Below, piece after piece: positions 38,043 to 45,999 of a DNA stretch of 64,000 nucleotides (the stretch's first letter is position 1; each line of letters begins with the position of its first letter). The stretch is taken from assembly GCF_014268755.2 (NCBI RefSeq), contig NZ_CP077093.1, positions 1,042,001 to 1,106,000 on the forward strand, in the 5' to 3' direction. The translations under genes and the position numbers were made by a program. The DNA comes from Pseudomonas vanderleydeniana (GTDB taxonomy: Bacteria; Pseudomonadota; Gammaproteobacteria; Pseudomonadales; Pseudomonadaceae). The notes below the pieces were generated by a model, which worked only from the letters and a program-made list of their open reading frames with translations, did no database searches and was not told the origin of the DNA.

Positions 38043-38540
38043 ATGGAAAATTCCATTCTCGAAGCGCAAGTCGATATCAGCTTCGAACCCCATATTTTCA
38101 CCCGCCACCACCTGAAACTCCGCGCCTTGCTCCTGCATGACGAAGCCTGGTTCTGCGCCCGCGATGTCGGGAAGCTGATGGGCATCGAATGGCACGAGCG
38201 CAAGGCGATCAAGCTCGATCCGGATCAGCGCCGTATCTTGAGCCTGCAAGGCAACAGCGGCGCTGAAGAGCATCTGATGCTCAGCGAGTCGGGTGTCTAC
38301 GCGATGCTGGTCTATCACTATTTGCCGGAGAACCGCCACCTGCGCCAGTGGCTGACTCACCAGGTGCTGCCGATGCTGCGTGACCAGCCGCAACCGGCGC
38401 GGACCCAGGCCCCGAGCCTGGGCTTGCTGGAGTGGAGTGGTGGCGTGCTGAGCCTGCTGCACTGGCGCAAGGAGCCCTGGATTCGCCTGCGGGACATGCC
38501 GCAGGTGGTGCCAGTGGCCGGGAGTGGTTGTCTCTGGTGA
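38043..38540 (+). CDS. BRO-N domain protein (phage antirepressor-like), orphan
   Basis: A 165-residue protein with a BRO-N/Bro family domain at about residues 20-115: LLHDEAWFCARDVGKLMGIE, HLMLSESGVYAMLVYHYLPE and LRQWLTHQVLPMLRDQ. These match phage antirepressor N-termini. After it comes a short C-terminal piece (LGLLEWSGGVLSLLHWRKEP) with no KilA-C or ANT domain. No phage structural, integrase or repressor gene is nearby, so this is an isolated or domesticated gene. Its leader carries the antisense RNA and target sites, and the ribosome binding site is weak, consistent with tight post-transcriptional control. Confidence 0.82.
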   Translation: MENSILEAQVDISFEPHIFTRHHLKLRALLLHDEAWFCARDVGKLMGIEWHERKAIKLDPDQRRILSLQGNSGAEEHLMLSESGVYAMLVYHYLPENRHLRQWLTHQVLPMLRDQPQPARTQAPSLGLLEWSGGVLSLLHWRKEPWIRLRDMPQVVPVAGSGCLW

Positions 38541-38560
38541 GGGGCTGACCTGAATGATTC

Positions 38561-38735
38561 TATGGCGAGCGGGCTGGGCTTGTGTGGCGAGCGGGCTTGC
38601 CCGCGCTGGGACGCAAAGCGGCCCCGAAACCAGACAGCCGAGAACGCCCAGGCCACTGAGGTGTCCGGTTTTACGGCTGCTTCGCAGCCGAGCGCGGGCA
38701 AGCCCGCTCGCCACAAAAGCCCGATCGCCACATCC
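38561..38735. repeat. REPIN with additional half-REPs
   Basis: A main inverted pair (GTGGCGAGCGGGCTTGCCCG at 38584 and its complement ending at 38714) is flanked by extra partial arms (TATGGCGAGCGGGCT at 38561; GATCGCCACATC near 38723). The inner stem includes CGGCTGC-TTC-GCAGCCG (38675-38691). Confidence 0.85.
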
Positions 38736-38778
38736 CCCTGGTCCGATCACCACAAGCTGGAGCCAGCTTCCCGTCTTG

Positions 38779-39246
38779 TCAGCCCTTGGCCTTGCCATTG
38801 CCGTTGCTCTCCAGATGCCCCAACGGCACCCGCGGCTCGATGGCGCTGGACAGCACGATCGAGGTCTTGCTGAAACCGAACTGGGCGATCCGGTTGATCA
38901 GTTCCTCCAGCTCGCTCATCGAGCCCACCGCCGCCTGCATGATCACGCAAGGATCACCTGTCACCCGGTGGCATTCGGTGATCTGCGGAATCTGCGCCAG
39001 TTCGTCGTAGGTCTGCTGCTTGCCATGCTGGTTCAAGCGCAATTCGATCACGCAGCGGATCGGCAGGCCGATCCGGTCCAGATCGACCTTGGCCTGGTAG
39101 CCGGTGATCACGCCGCTGCTTTCCAGCTTCGACACTCGCTCGGCCACGGCCGGGGCGGACAGGTTGACCTTGCGCGCCAGTTCGGCAAATGAAGCCCGGC
39201 CGTTTTCCAGCAGGGCTCCCAGGATCAAACGGTCGTACTTGTCCAT
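38779..39246 (-). CDS. Lrp/AsnC family transcriptional regulator
   Basis: A 155-residue Lrp-type regulator: HTH domain (MDKYDRLILGALLENGRASF, LARKVNLSAPAVAERVSKLE, residues 1-55) and RAM ligand domain (about 65-140, CVIELRLNQHGKQQ, ECHRVTGDPCVIMQAAVGS). It diverges from the DMT-family exporter gene across 159 bases, the classic layout of an Lrp regulator controlling an amino acid exporter. The regulatory link is inferred. Confidence 0.9.
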   Translation of the reverse strand: MDKYDRLILGALLENGRASFAELARKVNLSAPAVAERVSKLESSGVITGYQAKVDLDRIGLPIRCVIELRLNQHGKQQTYDELAQIPQITECHRVTGDPCVIMQAAVGSMSELEELINRIAQFGFSKTSIVLSSAIEPRVPLGHLESNGNGKAKG

Positions 39247-39405
39247 CTACAAAGGCCTCTGCAACGCAAGCTTTCGAAAGCACGGGTTATACCCGTGATA
39301 TCCGTGTTTTAGAAAGTGTACCGGCGTGATAACGCGGTTTTGTAACTTATTATTTGCCGATGGCCTTTCTAGAATAGCGTTCCCTTGTGCTGCCCTGAGC
39401 CTGCC

Positions 39406-40296
39406 ATGCCTGCCCCTCGCCGCTTCCCGCTACCGTTGATCGGTGCCTTTTTCGCGTTGTATTTCATCTGGGGATCGACCTACCTGGCGATCCGTATCGG
39501 CGTGGAGTCCTGGCCACCGCTGATGATGGCCGGTATCCGCTTCGTGGTCGCCGGCGTCCTGATGTATGCCTACCAGCGCTGGCGCGGCGTGCCGGCGCCG
39601 ACCTGGCAGCAGTGGAAGGCCGCTGCGGTGATCGGCGTGTTGCTGCTGACTTTCGGCAACGGGGCGGTGACCCTGGCCGAGCATATCGGCGTGGCCTCGG
39701 GTATCGCTGCGCTGACGGTGGCCACCGTGCCGCTGTTCACCCTGCTTTGCGGCTACTTCTGGGGTGGTCGCGCCACTCGCCTGGAGTGGGCCGGCATCGT
39801 CCTCGGGCTGATCGGTATCGGCCTGCTCAACATGGGTTCCAACCTGCAGGGCAGCCCGCTGGGTGCCGGCCTGATCCTGCTGGCGGCGGCCACCTGGTCC
39901 TTCGGCTCGGTGTGGAGCAAGCACCTGCCGCTGCCGCCTGGTGGCATGGCGAGTGCGGCGGAAATGCTGGTGGCGGGCGTGGTCCTGCTGCTGGCCAGTT
40001 TCGCCCGCGGCGAGCGCCTGGCCCAGATGCCCTCCGTCGAAGGCTGGGCGGTCATGGCCTACCTGGTGGTCTTCGGCTCGATCATCGCCTTCAACGCCTA
40101 CATGTACCTGCTCAAGAATGTCCGTCCGGCGGCGGCCACCAGCTATGCCTACGTCAACCCGGCGGTGGCGGTGCTGCTGGGCATCCTGTTCGCCGACGAG
40201 CACATCGGTTGGCACGAGTGCATGGCCATGGCGGTGATCATCAGTGCCGTGGTGTTGATCGGTTTGCCGCAGTGGCGCAAGCCGAAAGGGGCCTGA
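39406..40296 (+). CDS. DMT superfamily (EamA) exporter, YedA-like
   Basis: A 296-residue protein with ten predicted membrane helices in two EamA repeats. It begins MPAPRRFPLPLIGAFFALYF and has IWGSTYLAIRIGVESWPPLM, the signature of the YedA/RhtA branch. The second repeat contains ATSYAYVNPAVAVLLGILFA and the C-terminus is basic. Family members export amino acids and metabolites; the substrate here is unknown. The ATG at 39406 is preferred over a TTG at 39385. Divergent from an Lrp regulator. Confidence 0.88.
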   Translation: MPAPRRFPLPLIGAFFALYFIWGSTYLAIRIGVESWPPLMMAGIRFVVAGVLMYAYQRWRGVPAPTWQQWKAAAVIGVLLLTFGNGAVTLAEHIGVASGIAALTVATVPLFTLLCGYFWGGRATRLEWAGIVLGLIGIGLLNMGSNLQGSPLGAGLILLAAATWSFGSVWSKHLPLPPGGMASAAEMLVAGVVLLLASFARGERLAQMPSVEGWAVMAYLVVFGSIIAFNAYMYLLKNVRPAAATSYAYVNPAVAVLLGILFADEHIGWHECMAMAVIISAVVLIGLPQWRKPKGA

Positions 40297-40367
40297 CAGG
40301 GTAAACTGCCGCGCATGGCTTCTTGCGCTGACTCTTTTCCTACGGTGCTCTTTTTTATGGTACTTGC

Positions 40368-41705
40368 ATGACATTCGCCACTCTCGGCCTGATCGAACCC
40401 CTGACCCGGGCCCTGGACACTCTCGGCTACAAGGAGCCGACGCCGGTCCAGGCCCAGGCCATTCCCGCCGTGCTGGCCGGTCGCGACCTGATGGCCGCGG
40501 CCCAGACCGGCACCGGCAAGACCGCCGGTTTCGCCCTGCCATTGCTGCAACTGCTGGCGATGGAAGGCCCCAAGGTCGCGGCCAACTCGCTGCGCGCGCT
40601 GATCCTGGTGCCGACCCGCGAACTGGCCGAGCAGGTCCACGAAAGCGTTCGCCAGTACGCCGAGCACCTGCCATTGAGCACCTACGCGGTGTACGGTGGG
40701 GTCAGCATCAACCCGCAGATGATGAAGCTGCGCCGCGGCGTCGACCTGCTGGTGGCGACGCCCGGACGCCTGCTCGACCTGTTTCGCCAGAACGCGATCA
40801 AGTTCAACCAGTTGCAGACCCTGGTACTGGATGAGGCCGATCGCATGCTCGACCTGGGTTTCCAGGAAGAGCTGGGCAACATCTACCGGGCCCTGCCGAA
40901 GAAGCGCCAGACCCTGCTGTTTTCGGCGACGTTCTCCGATGCCATCCGCCTGCTGGCCGGGCAGACCCTGAACAACCCGTTGAGCATCGAGGTCAGCCCG
41001 CGCAACGTGGCGGCCAGCACCGTCAAGCAATGGGTGGTGACGGTCGACAAGAAGCGCAAGTCGGAACTGTTCGTGCACCTGCTGCGCAAGAACAAGTGGA
41101 AGCAGGTACTGGTGTTCGCCAAGACCCGCAACGGCGTCGACCAGCTTGTGGAAAAACTCCAGGGCCTGGGCGTGAGTGCCGACGGTATCCACGGTGACCG
41201 GCCACAGGCGACCCGCCAGCGCGCGCTGGACAGTTTCAAGCAGGGCGAAGTGCAGATCCTGGTGGCGACCGACGTCGCGGCCCGTGGCCTGGACATCGAG
41301 GATCTGCCGCTGGTGGTCAACCTCGACCTGCCGATCGTCGCCGAGGACTACGTGCACCGGATCGGTCGTACCGGTCGTGCCGGCTCCACTGGCGAGGCCA
41401 TTTCCCTGGTGTGCGCCGATGAAGTGAACCTGCTGTCGGCGATCGAGACGTTGACCCGCCAGACCCTAAAGCGCCAGGACGAAGCAGGCTTCGAGCCTGA
41501 TCACCGGGTGCCGGAGACGGATGCTTCGGGCAATGTGGTGAAGAAACCGAAGAAGCCGAAGAAACCCAAGGAGTCGGGGGGCGGCAAGCGCAACCTGGGA
41601 CGTTGGGTGGACAGTGGCGAGAAGCCGGAAGACGTTGCGCCGCCGGTCAAGCCGGTGCGCAAGGTCCCGGCGTTCAACACTGGGCCGCGCAAGCGCAAGC
41701 CCTGA
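40368..41705 (+). CDS. rhlE: DEAD-box RNA helicase (RhlE-type)
   Basis: A 445-residue RNA helicase with Q motif (FATLGLIEPLTRALDTLGYK, PTPVQAQAIPAVL), motif I AAQTGTGKTAGFALP, motif II VLDEADRMLDLGF, motif III FSATFSD and motif VI VHRIGRTGRAGSTGEA. The C-terminal tail (about 370-445) is basic and Lys/Pro-rich (KKPKKPKKPKESGGGKR), which in RhlE proteins binds RNA. Probable roles are ribosome assembly and RNA decay. RhlE is the best family fit; Pseudomonas has several paralogues. Confidence 0.88.
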   Translation: MTFATLGLIEPLTRALDTLGYKEPTPVQAQAIPAVLAGRDLMAAAQTGTGKTAGFALPLLQLLAMEGPKVAANSLRALILVPTRELAEQVHESVRQYAEHLPLSTYAVYGGVSINPQMMKLRRGVDLLVATPGRLLDLFRQNAIKFNQLQTLVLDEADRMLDLGFQEELGNIYRALPKKRQTLLFSATFSDAIRLLAGQTLNNPLSIEVSPRNVAASTVKQWVVTVDKKRKSELFVHLLRKNKWKQVLVFAKTRNGVDQLVEKLQGLGVSADGIHGDRPQATRQRALDSFKQGEVQILVATDVAARGLDIEDLPLVVNLDLPIVAEDYVHRIGRTGRAGSTGEAISLVCADEVNLLSAIETLTRQTLKRQDEAGFEPDHRVPETDASGNVVKKPKKPKKPKESGGGKRNLGRWVDSGEKPEDVAPPVKPVRKVPAFNTGPRKRKP

Positions 41706-41726
41706 CTCCGCTCTTTAGATCGCCCG

Positions 41727-41832
41727 ATCGTTCCCACGCTCTGCGTGGGAATGCAGCCCGTGAGGCTCTGCGTCACAAGAGCGGACGCCGAGTGTCCAGA
41801 AAGGAGTTCCCACGCGGAGCCTGGGAACGATC
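41727..41832. repeat. Multi-hairpin extragenic repeat, copy 2 (reverse of copy 1)
   Basis: A 106-bp element with the same ends (GATCGTTCCCACGC / GGGAACGATC) as copy 1 at 21086-21192, but with the interior inverted. GTGAGGC-TCT-GCGTCAC and GGACGC-CGA-GTGTCC correspond to perfect stems in copy 1 and here carry one changed pair each. It lies after rhlE. Confidence 0.85.
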
Positions 41833-41846
41833 AGGTTATGGGGTTT

Positions 41847-43085
41847 TCAGGGTTGGCGCCGTAGCCACTCCAGGATGCCTTTCCCCGCGACCCGCCCGCT
41901 GGCAAAGCAGGCGGTCAGCAGGTAGCCGCCGGTCGGCGCTTCCCAGTCGAGCATCTCACCGGCGCAGAACACTCCCGGCAGCGCCTTGAGCATCAGGTGC
42001 TCGTCCATCGCCTCGAATGTCACGCCACCGGCGCTGCTGATGGCCTCGTCCAGCGGACGGGTCGCCACCAGCTTCAATGGCAGGGCCTTTATCGCGCAGG
42101 CCAACTGCTCGGGATCGCCGAAGCAGGCGGCCTCCGTCAGCTCACGCAACAACGCCGCCTTGACCCCGTCGATACCCACTTGGCTGTGCAGGTGCTTGGC
42201 CATCGAGCGCGAGCCGCGTGGCTTGGCCAGCGCCGTGCGCAACTGCTCGCGGGTCTTGCCGGGCAGCAGGTCGATCTCGATCACGGCCGAGCCGTGCCGG
42301 TTGATCTGCTCACGAATTCCGGCGGACAGGGCATAGATCAGGCTGCCCTCGATCCCGCTGGCGGTGATCACGCATTCGCCCAGGCGCAGGGCATCGTGCT
42401 GCAGGCCGATGGCGACGTTCTTCAGCGGTGCGCCGGCGAACTTGTCCTTGAGCAGTTGGCTCCAGGCCTCGACCTCGAATCCGCAGTTGCTCGGTTGCAA
42501 CTCCGCGACCCCGACCTCCTGTTGCTTCAGCAGTGGCAACCAGGCGCCATCGGAGCCCAGTCGGGCCCAACTGCCGCCGCCCAGGGCCAGCAAGGTGGCG
42601 TCGGCACTGACGAGCCGTTCACCGTCGGGGCTGTGGATAACCAGCTTGCCGTCCCGCCAGCCGGTCCAGCGATGGCGGGTGTGGATAACGACCCCGGCAT
42701 CGCGCAGGCGCTTGAGCCAGGCGCGCAGCAGCGGGGCGGCCTTCATGTCGCTGGGGAACACCCGGCCGGAGGTGCCGACGAAGGTGGTTATCCCCAGGCC
42801 GTGAATCCACGCGCGCAGTTCATCGGCGCCGAAGGCCCGCAACATCGGCGCGATCTGCGCTGCCCGTTCGGCGTAACGGGAGAGAAAGGCCGGGTAGGGC
42901 TCGGAATGGGTGATGTTCATGCCACCGACGCCGGCCAGCAGGAACTTGCGCCCGACCGAGGGCATGCCGTCGTAGAGGTCGACCTGGATACCCGCCTGGC
43001 TCAGGACCTCGGCGGCCATCAGGCCGGCAGGGCCGCCGCCGATGATGGCGACGCGGGAAGGGGTATCGGGGGCTGAGCGGGTCAT
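41847..43085 (-). CDS. TIGR03862-type flavoprotein (BaiN/HI0933-like oxidoreductase)
   Basis: A 412-residue FAD-dependent protein: VAIIGGGPAGLMAAEVLSQA (dinucleotide-binding motif, residue 13), GRKFLLAGVGGMNITHSEPY (characteristic of the HI0933/YhiN group), TLLALGGGSWARLGSDGAW, and a C-terminal FAD motif FCAGEMLDWEAPTGGYLLTA. The reaction is unknown. The ATG at 43085 is chosen (MTRSAPDTPSRVAIIGGG); an open extension to 43349 runs through REP sequence and is not coding. Two TGTGGATAA 9-mers lie inside the gene. Confidence 0.9.
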   Translation of the reverse strand: MTRSAPDTPSRVAIIGGGPAGLMAAEVLSQAGIQVDLYDGMPSVGRKFLLAGVGGMNITHSEPYPAFLSRYAERAAQIAPMLRAFGADELRAWIHGLGITTFVGTSGRVFPSDMKAAPLLRAWLKRLRDAGVVIHTRHRWTGWRDGKLVIHSPDGERLVSADATLLALGGGSWARLGSDGAWLPLLKQQEVGVAELQPSNCGFEVEAWSQLLKDKFAGAPLKNVAIGLQHDALRLGECVITASGIEGSLIYALSAGIREQINRHGSAVIEIDLLPGKTREQLRTALAKPRGSRSMAKHLHSQVGIDGVKAALLRELTEAACFGDPEQLACAIKALPLKLVATRPLDEAISSAGGVTFEAMDEHLMLKALPGVFCAGEMLDWEAPTGGYLLTACFASGRVAGKGILEWLRRQP

Positions 43086-43382
43086 GAGGGCTACGAATCG
43101 GCTGGACGGGGCGCGTATTCTACGTTTTTCCACAGCCTTGTGCTGTGTGGGCGGTTGCGGACCTTTTCGCGGGCAAGCCCGGTGCCGACAGGATTTATGT
43201 CGTCCACAACCCACGAGTTTGACGCCCTCACTGTAGGAGCCGGGCTTGCCCGCGAATGGGCCCTCGCGCCTTGCACCCATCGATCGAAACGGCACGCCAT
43301 CGGCATGTGTACGAAAAACATACAACCGTCCGTGAGCCTTGCCCGACAAGGCCTGTGCAGCCTTTCGCGCAGGTTATCCACA
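42632..43382. other. Cluster of DnaA-box-like 9-mers
   Basis: TGTGGATAA (perfect DnaA box, minus orientation) at 42632-42640 and 42680-42688; TTATCCCCA (one mismatch) at 42788-42796; TTTTCCACA (fits TTWTNCACA) at 43126-43134; TTATCCACA (perfect) at 43374-43382. Three perfect boxes in about 750 bases is more than expected by chance, though two are inside a gene. Confidence 0.4.
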
Positions 43383-43419
43383 GGCGGTTCCACAGGCATT
43401 GTGGGTAAGCCTGCACAAC
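43086..43419. repeat. 334-base gap with an inverted REP pair
   Basis: REP arms in opposite orientation at 43166-43190 (TTCGCGGGCAAGCCCGGTGC) and 43231-43258 (CTGTAGGAGCCGGGCTTGCC). The rest of this gap between the flavoprotein and deacetylase genes holds a perfect DnaA box at 43374 and no credible gene. Confidence 0.75.
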
Positions 43420-44340
43420 TCAGTGACAGCCTGATGACGTCCAGACCCGCTGCGCGCTGTGATGGAGGATGCCATGACGGCGGGCCAGGGCCTGGCGATC
43501 CTTGCTGTAGCCGCCACCGATCACCCCGACCACCGGGATGTCGCGGCCCAGGCAGTGGCGCAGGACGTTTTCATCGCGGGCCGCCAGGCCTTCGTCGGTC
43601 AGTTTCAGGTAACCGAGGGCATCGTCCTTGTGCACGTCGACGCCGGCGTCGTACAGCACCAGGTCCGGTTGGTACAGCGGCAGCAGGTAGTTCAGCGTGT
43701 CATCGACCACCCGTAGGTAGTCGGCGTCGCCCATGCCCATCGGCAAGGGAATGTCCCAGTCGCTCCGGGCCTTGCGGGCCGGGAAGTTTTTCTCGCAGTG
43801 CAGCGAAACCGTAATGGCCTCGGGAGTGTCTTCAAGGATGCGGGCGGTGCCGTCGCCCTGGTGGACGTCGCAATCGAAGATCAGGACCCGGTTCACGCGC
43901 CCGCTCTCGAGGAAATAGCGGCTGATCACCGCGAGGTCGTTGAAGATGCAGAAACCTGCCGGGTGGTCGTAGTGGGCGTGGTGCGTGCCGCCGGCCAGAT
44001 GGCAGGCCAGGCCGTGCTGCAGGGCCTGTTCGGCGGCCAGCAGCGAGCCGCCGACCGCCCGCACGGTACGCTGTGCCAGGGCTTCGTTCCAGGGCAGGCC
44101 GAGGCGGCGCTGGTCCTCGCGGGACAGTTCCCCGGCCATGTAGCGTTCGATGTAGTCGCGGTCATGGGCCAGGGCGAGGATCTCCACAGGGCAGATCTGC
44201 GGCCGCAGCAGCGCCGCGTCACTGGTCAGGCCGCTGTCCACCAGGTGATCGCGCAGCAGGCGGAACTTGTCCATGGGGAAACGATGCTCCGGTGGAAACT
44301 CCGGGCTGTAGTCATCGTGGTAGATCAGTGGCAGCGGCAT
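43420..44340 (-). CDS. Histone deacetylase family protein
   Basis: A 306-residue zinc-dependent deacetylase of the HDAC/AcuC/acetylpolyamine amidohydrolase superfamily. Signatures are LAGGTHHAHYDHPAGFCIFN (paired His and the substrate channel), LIFDCDVHQGDGTARI (zinc Asp-x-His), LVLYDAGVDVHKDDALG (second zinc Asp) and VGVIGGGYSKD (C-terminal Gly-Gly-Gly-Tyr). The substrate is unknown. The ATG at 44340 (MPLPLIYHDDYSPEFPPEHR) is the family start; the open frame upstream is antisense to the next gene. Confidence 0.9.
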   Translation of the reverse strand: MPLPLIYHDDYSPEFPPEHRFPMDKFRLLRDHLVDSGLTSDAALLRPQICPVEILALAHDRDYIERYMAGELSREDQRRLGLPWNEALAQRTVRAVGGSLLAAEQALQHGLACHLAGGTHHAHYDHPAGFCIFNDLAVISRYFLESGRVNRVLIFDCDVHQGDGTARILEDTPEAITVSLHCEKNFPARKARSDWDIPLPMGMGDADYLRVVDDTLNYLLPLYQPDLVLYDAGVDVHKDDALGYLKLTDEGLAARDENVLRHCLGRDIPVVGVIGGGYSKDRQALARRHGILHHSAQRVWTSSGCH

Positions 44341-44433
44341 GGTGATTTCGTGTAGGAATAAGTGAAGGATCTTATCAGCGCGATACACTTGCGGGCAGGA
44401 AACAGCGTGACAAGGAATGCTCGAGGGGGAGTG

Positions 44434-45003
44434 ATGAAGCCGATACTGGAACTTGAGAGTGCGCGTCTGCTGTTGCGCCAGTGGCGTGATGACGACTTGC
44501 CGGAATTTGCCCGGATGTGCGCCGATCCTCAAGTGATGCGCCATTTTCCGGTGGCCTTGAGCCGCCTGGAAAGCGCCGCGTTGATCGGTCGCATCCGCGG
44601 CCATTTCGCCGAGCACGGCTTTGGCCTGTGGGCCCTGGAACGCAAGGACACCGGGGCGTTCATCGGTCTGACCGGGCTGGCCCACGTCAACTTCGACGCC
44701 GACTTCACCCCGGCGGTGGAAATCGGCTGGCGCCTGGCCCACGAACACTGGGGCCTGGGCTACGCCAGCGAGGCCGCCTGGACCGCCTTGCGTTGCGCGT
44801 TCGACCGCCTGGCGCTGGAGGAAGTGGTGGCGTTCACCACCGAAGCCAATACCCCTTCGCAGAAGGTCATGCAGGCGATCGGCATGCACTACGACCCGGC
44901 GGCGGATTTCGAGCACCCCAAGCTGGCCGAGGACCATCCGCTGCGCAAGCACGTGCTGTACCGCATCAGCCGCGACCAGTGGCTGGAAACCCTGCACGGC
45001 TAG
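44434..45003 (+). CDS. GNAT family N-acetyltransferase
   Basis: A 189-residue RimJ/RimL-type acetyltransferase: LESARLLLRQWRDDDLPEFA, GFGLWALERKDTGAFIGLTG, EIGWRLAHEHWGLGYASEAA (acetyl-CoA pyrophosphate loop) and TTEANTPSQKVMQAIG. The substrate is unknown; many of these act on small molecules rather than ribosomal proteins. ATG at 44434 follows GAGGGGGAG; an adjacent GTG at 44431 is also possible. Divergent from the deacetylase gene, an acetylase/deacetylase neighbour pair whose link is unproven. Confidence 0.87.
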   Translation: MKPILELESARLLLRQWRDDDLPEFARMCADPQVMRHFPVALSRLESAALIGRIRGHFAEHGFGLWALERKDTGAFIGLTGLAHVNFDADFTPAVEIGWRLAHEHWGLGYASEAAWTALRCAFDRLALEEVVAFTTEANTPSQKVMQAIGMHYDPAADFEHPKLAEDHPLRKHVLYRISRDQWLETLHG

Positions 45004-45129
45004 CGTTTACGGGCCCAGGTGCCGCAAACGCTGTATCATTTACGGCATGAGTGCTGTCATCGAACAGCGAATGACCTCGACCGCCGCGGCCAAGACCCGG
45101 CGGCATTGCCCTGTGTGAGGAGCGTTTTG

Positions 45130-45999
45130 ATGAGCCAAGTGCTGGAAGACCTGGTCGACTTGCTGACCCTGGAATCTATCGAGGAAAACCTCTTTCGTGG
45201 GCGCAGCCAGGACCTGGGCTTTCGCCAGCTGTTCGGCGGCCAGGTCCTGGGCCAGTCGCTGTCGGCGGCGAGCCAGACCGTGGAGGATGCGCGACATGTG
45301 CATTCGCTGCACGGTTATTTCCTGCGCCCTGGCGATGCGGCCCTGCCGGTGGTGTATTCGGTTGACCGCGTGCGCGACGGCGGCAGCTTCAGCACCCGGC
45401 GCGTGACCGCGATCCAGAAGGGCCACCCGATCTTCACCTGCAGTGCGTCGTTCCAGTACGACGAAAAGGGTTTCGAACACCAGAGCAGCATGCCGCAGGT
45501 GGTCGGGCCGGAGAACCTGCCCTCGGAGCTGGAGATCACCCGCCAGCGCGCACACCTGATCCCCGAGCACATGCGCGACAAGCTGCTGTGCCCCAAGCCG
45601 ATCGAAGTGCGCCCGGTGACCGAGAAGGATCCCTACAACCCGCAGCCGGCTGATCCGATCAAGTATGTCTGGTTCCGTGCCGACGGTGCCCTGGCCGACA
45701 TCCCGGCCCTGCACAAGTACCTGTTGGCCTATGCCTCGGACTTCGGCCTGCTGACCACCTCGATGCTGCCCCATGGCAAGTCGGTGTGGCAGAAGGATAT
45801 GCAGGTCGCCAGCCTTGACCACGCGCTGTGGTTCCACGCCGACCTGCGTGCCGACGACTGGCTGCTGTACGCGATGGACAGCCCCTGGGCCGGCAACTCC
45901 CGCGGCTTCTCCCGCGGCAGCGTGTACAACCGGGCCGGCGTGCTGGTGGCGTCGGTGACCCAGGAAGGCCTGATTCGTCATCGCAAGGATTGGGCATGA
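45130..45999 (+). CDS. tesB: Acyl-CoA thioesterase II
   Basis: TesB hydrolyses medium- and long-chain acyl-CoA. The 289-residue double-hotdog protein starts MSQVLEDLVDLLTLESIEEN and shows FGGQVLGQSLSAASQTV, LHGYFLRPGDAALPVVYSVD, the catalytic-Asp region ASLDHALWFHAD and the C-terminal VASVTQEGLIRHR, where Gln is catalytic in E. coli TesB. Upstream open codons (to 45019) lack the family sequence. Its stop overlaps the HAD gene start (ATGA), so they are coupled. Confidence 0.94.
   Translation: MSQVLEDLVDLLTLESIEENLFRGRSQDLGFRQLFGGQVLGQSLSAASQTVEDARHVHSLHGYFLRPGDAALPVVYSVDRVRDGGSFSTRRVTAIQKGHPIFTCSASFQYDEKGFEHQSSMPQVVGPENLPSELEITRQRAHLIPEHMRDKLLCPKPIEVRPVTEKDPYNPQPADPIKYVWFRADGALADIPALHKYLLAYASDFGLLTTSMLPHGKSVWQKDMQVASLDHALWFHADLRADDWLLYAMDSPWAGNSRGFSRGSVYNRAGVLVASVTQEGLIRHRKDWA

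Noticed and set aside
43086..43349. N-terminal extension of the flavoprotein frame
   Set aside because: It reads through REP sequences and precedes the conserved dinucleotide-binding start.
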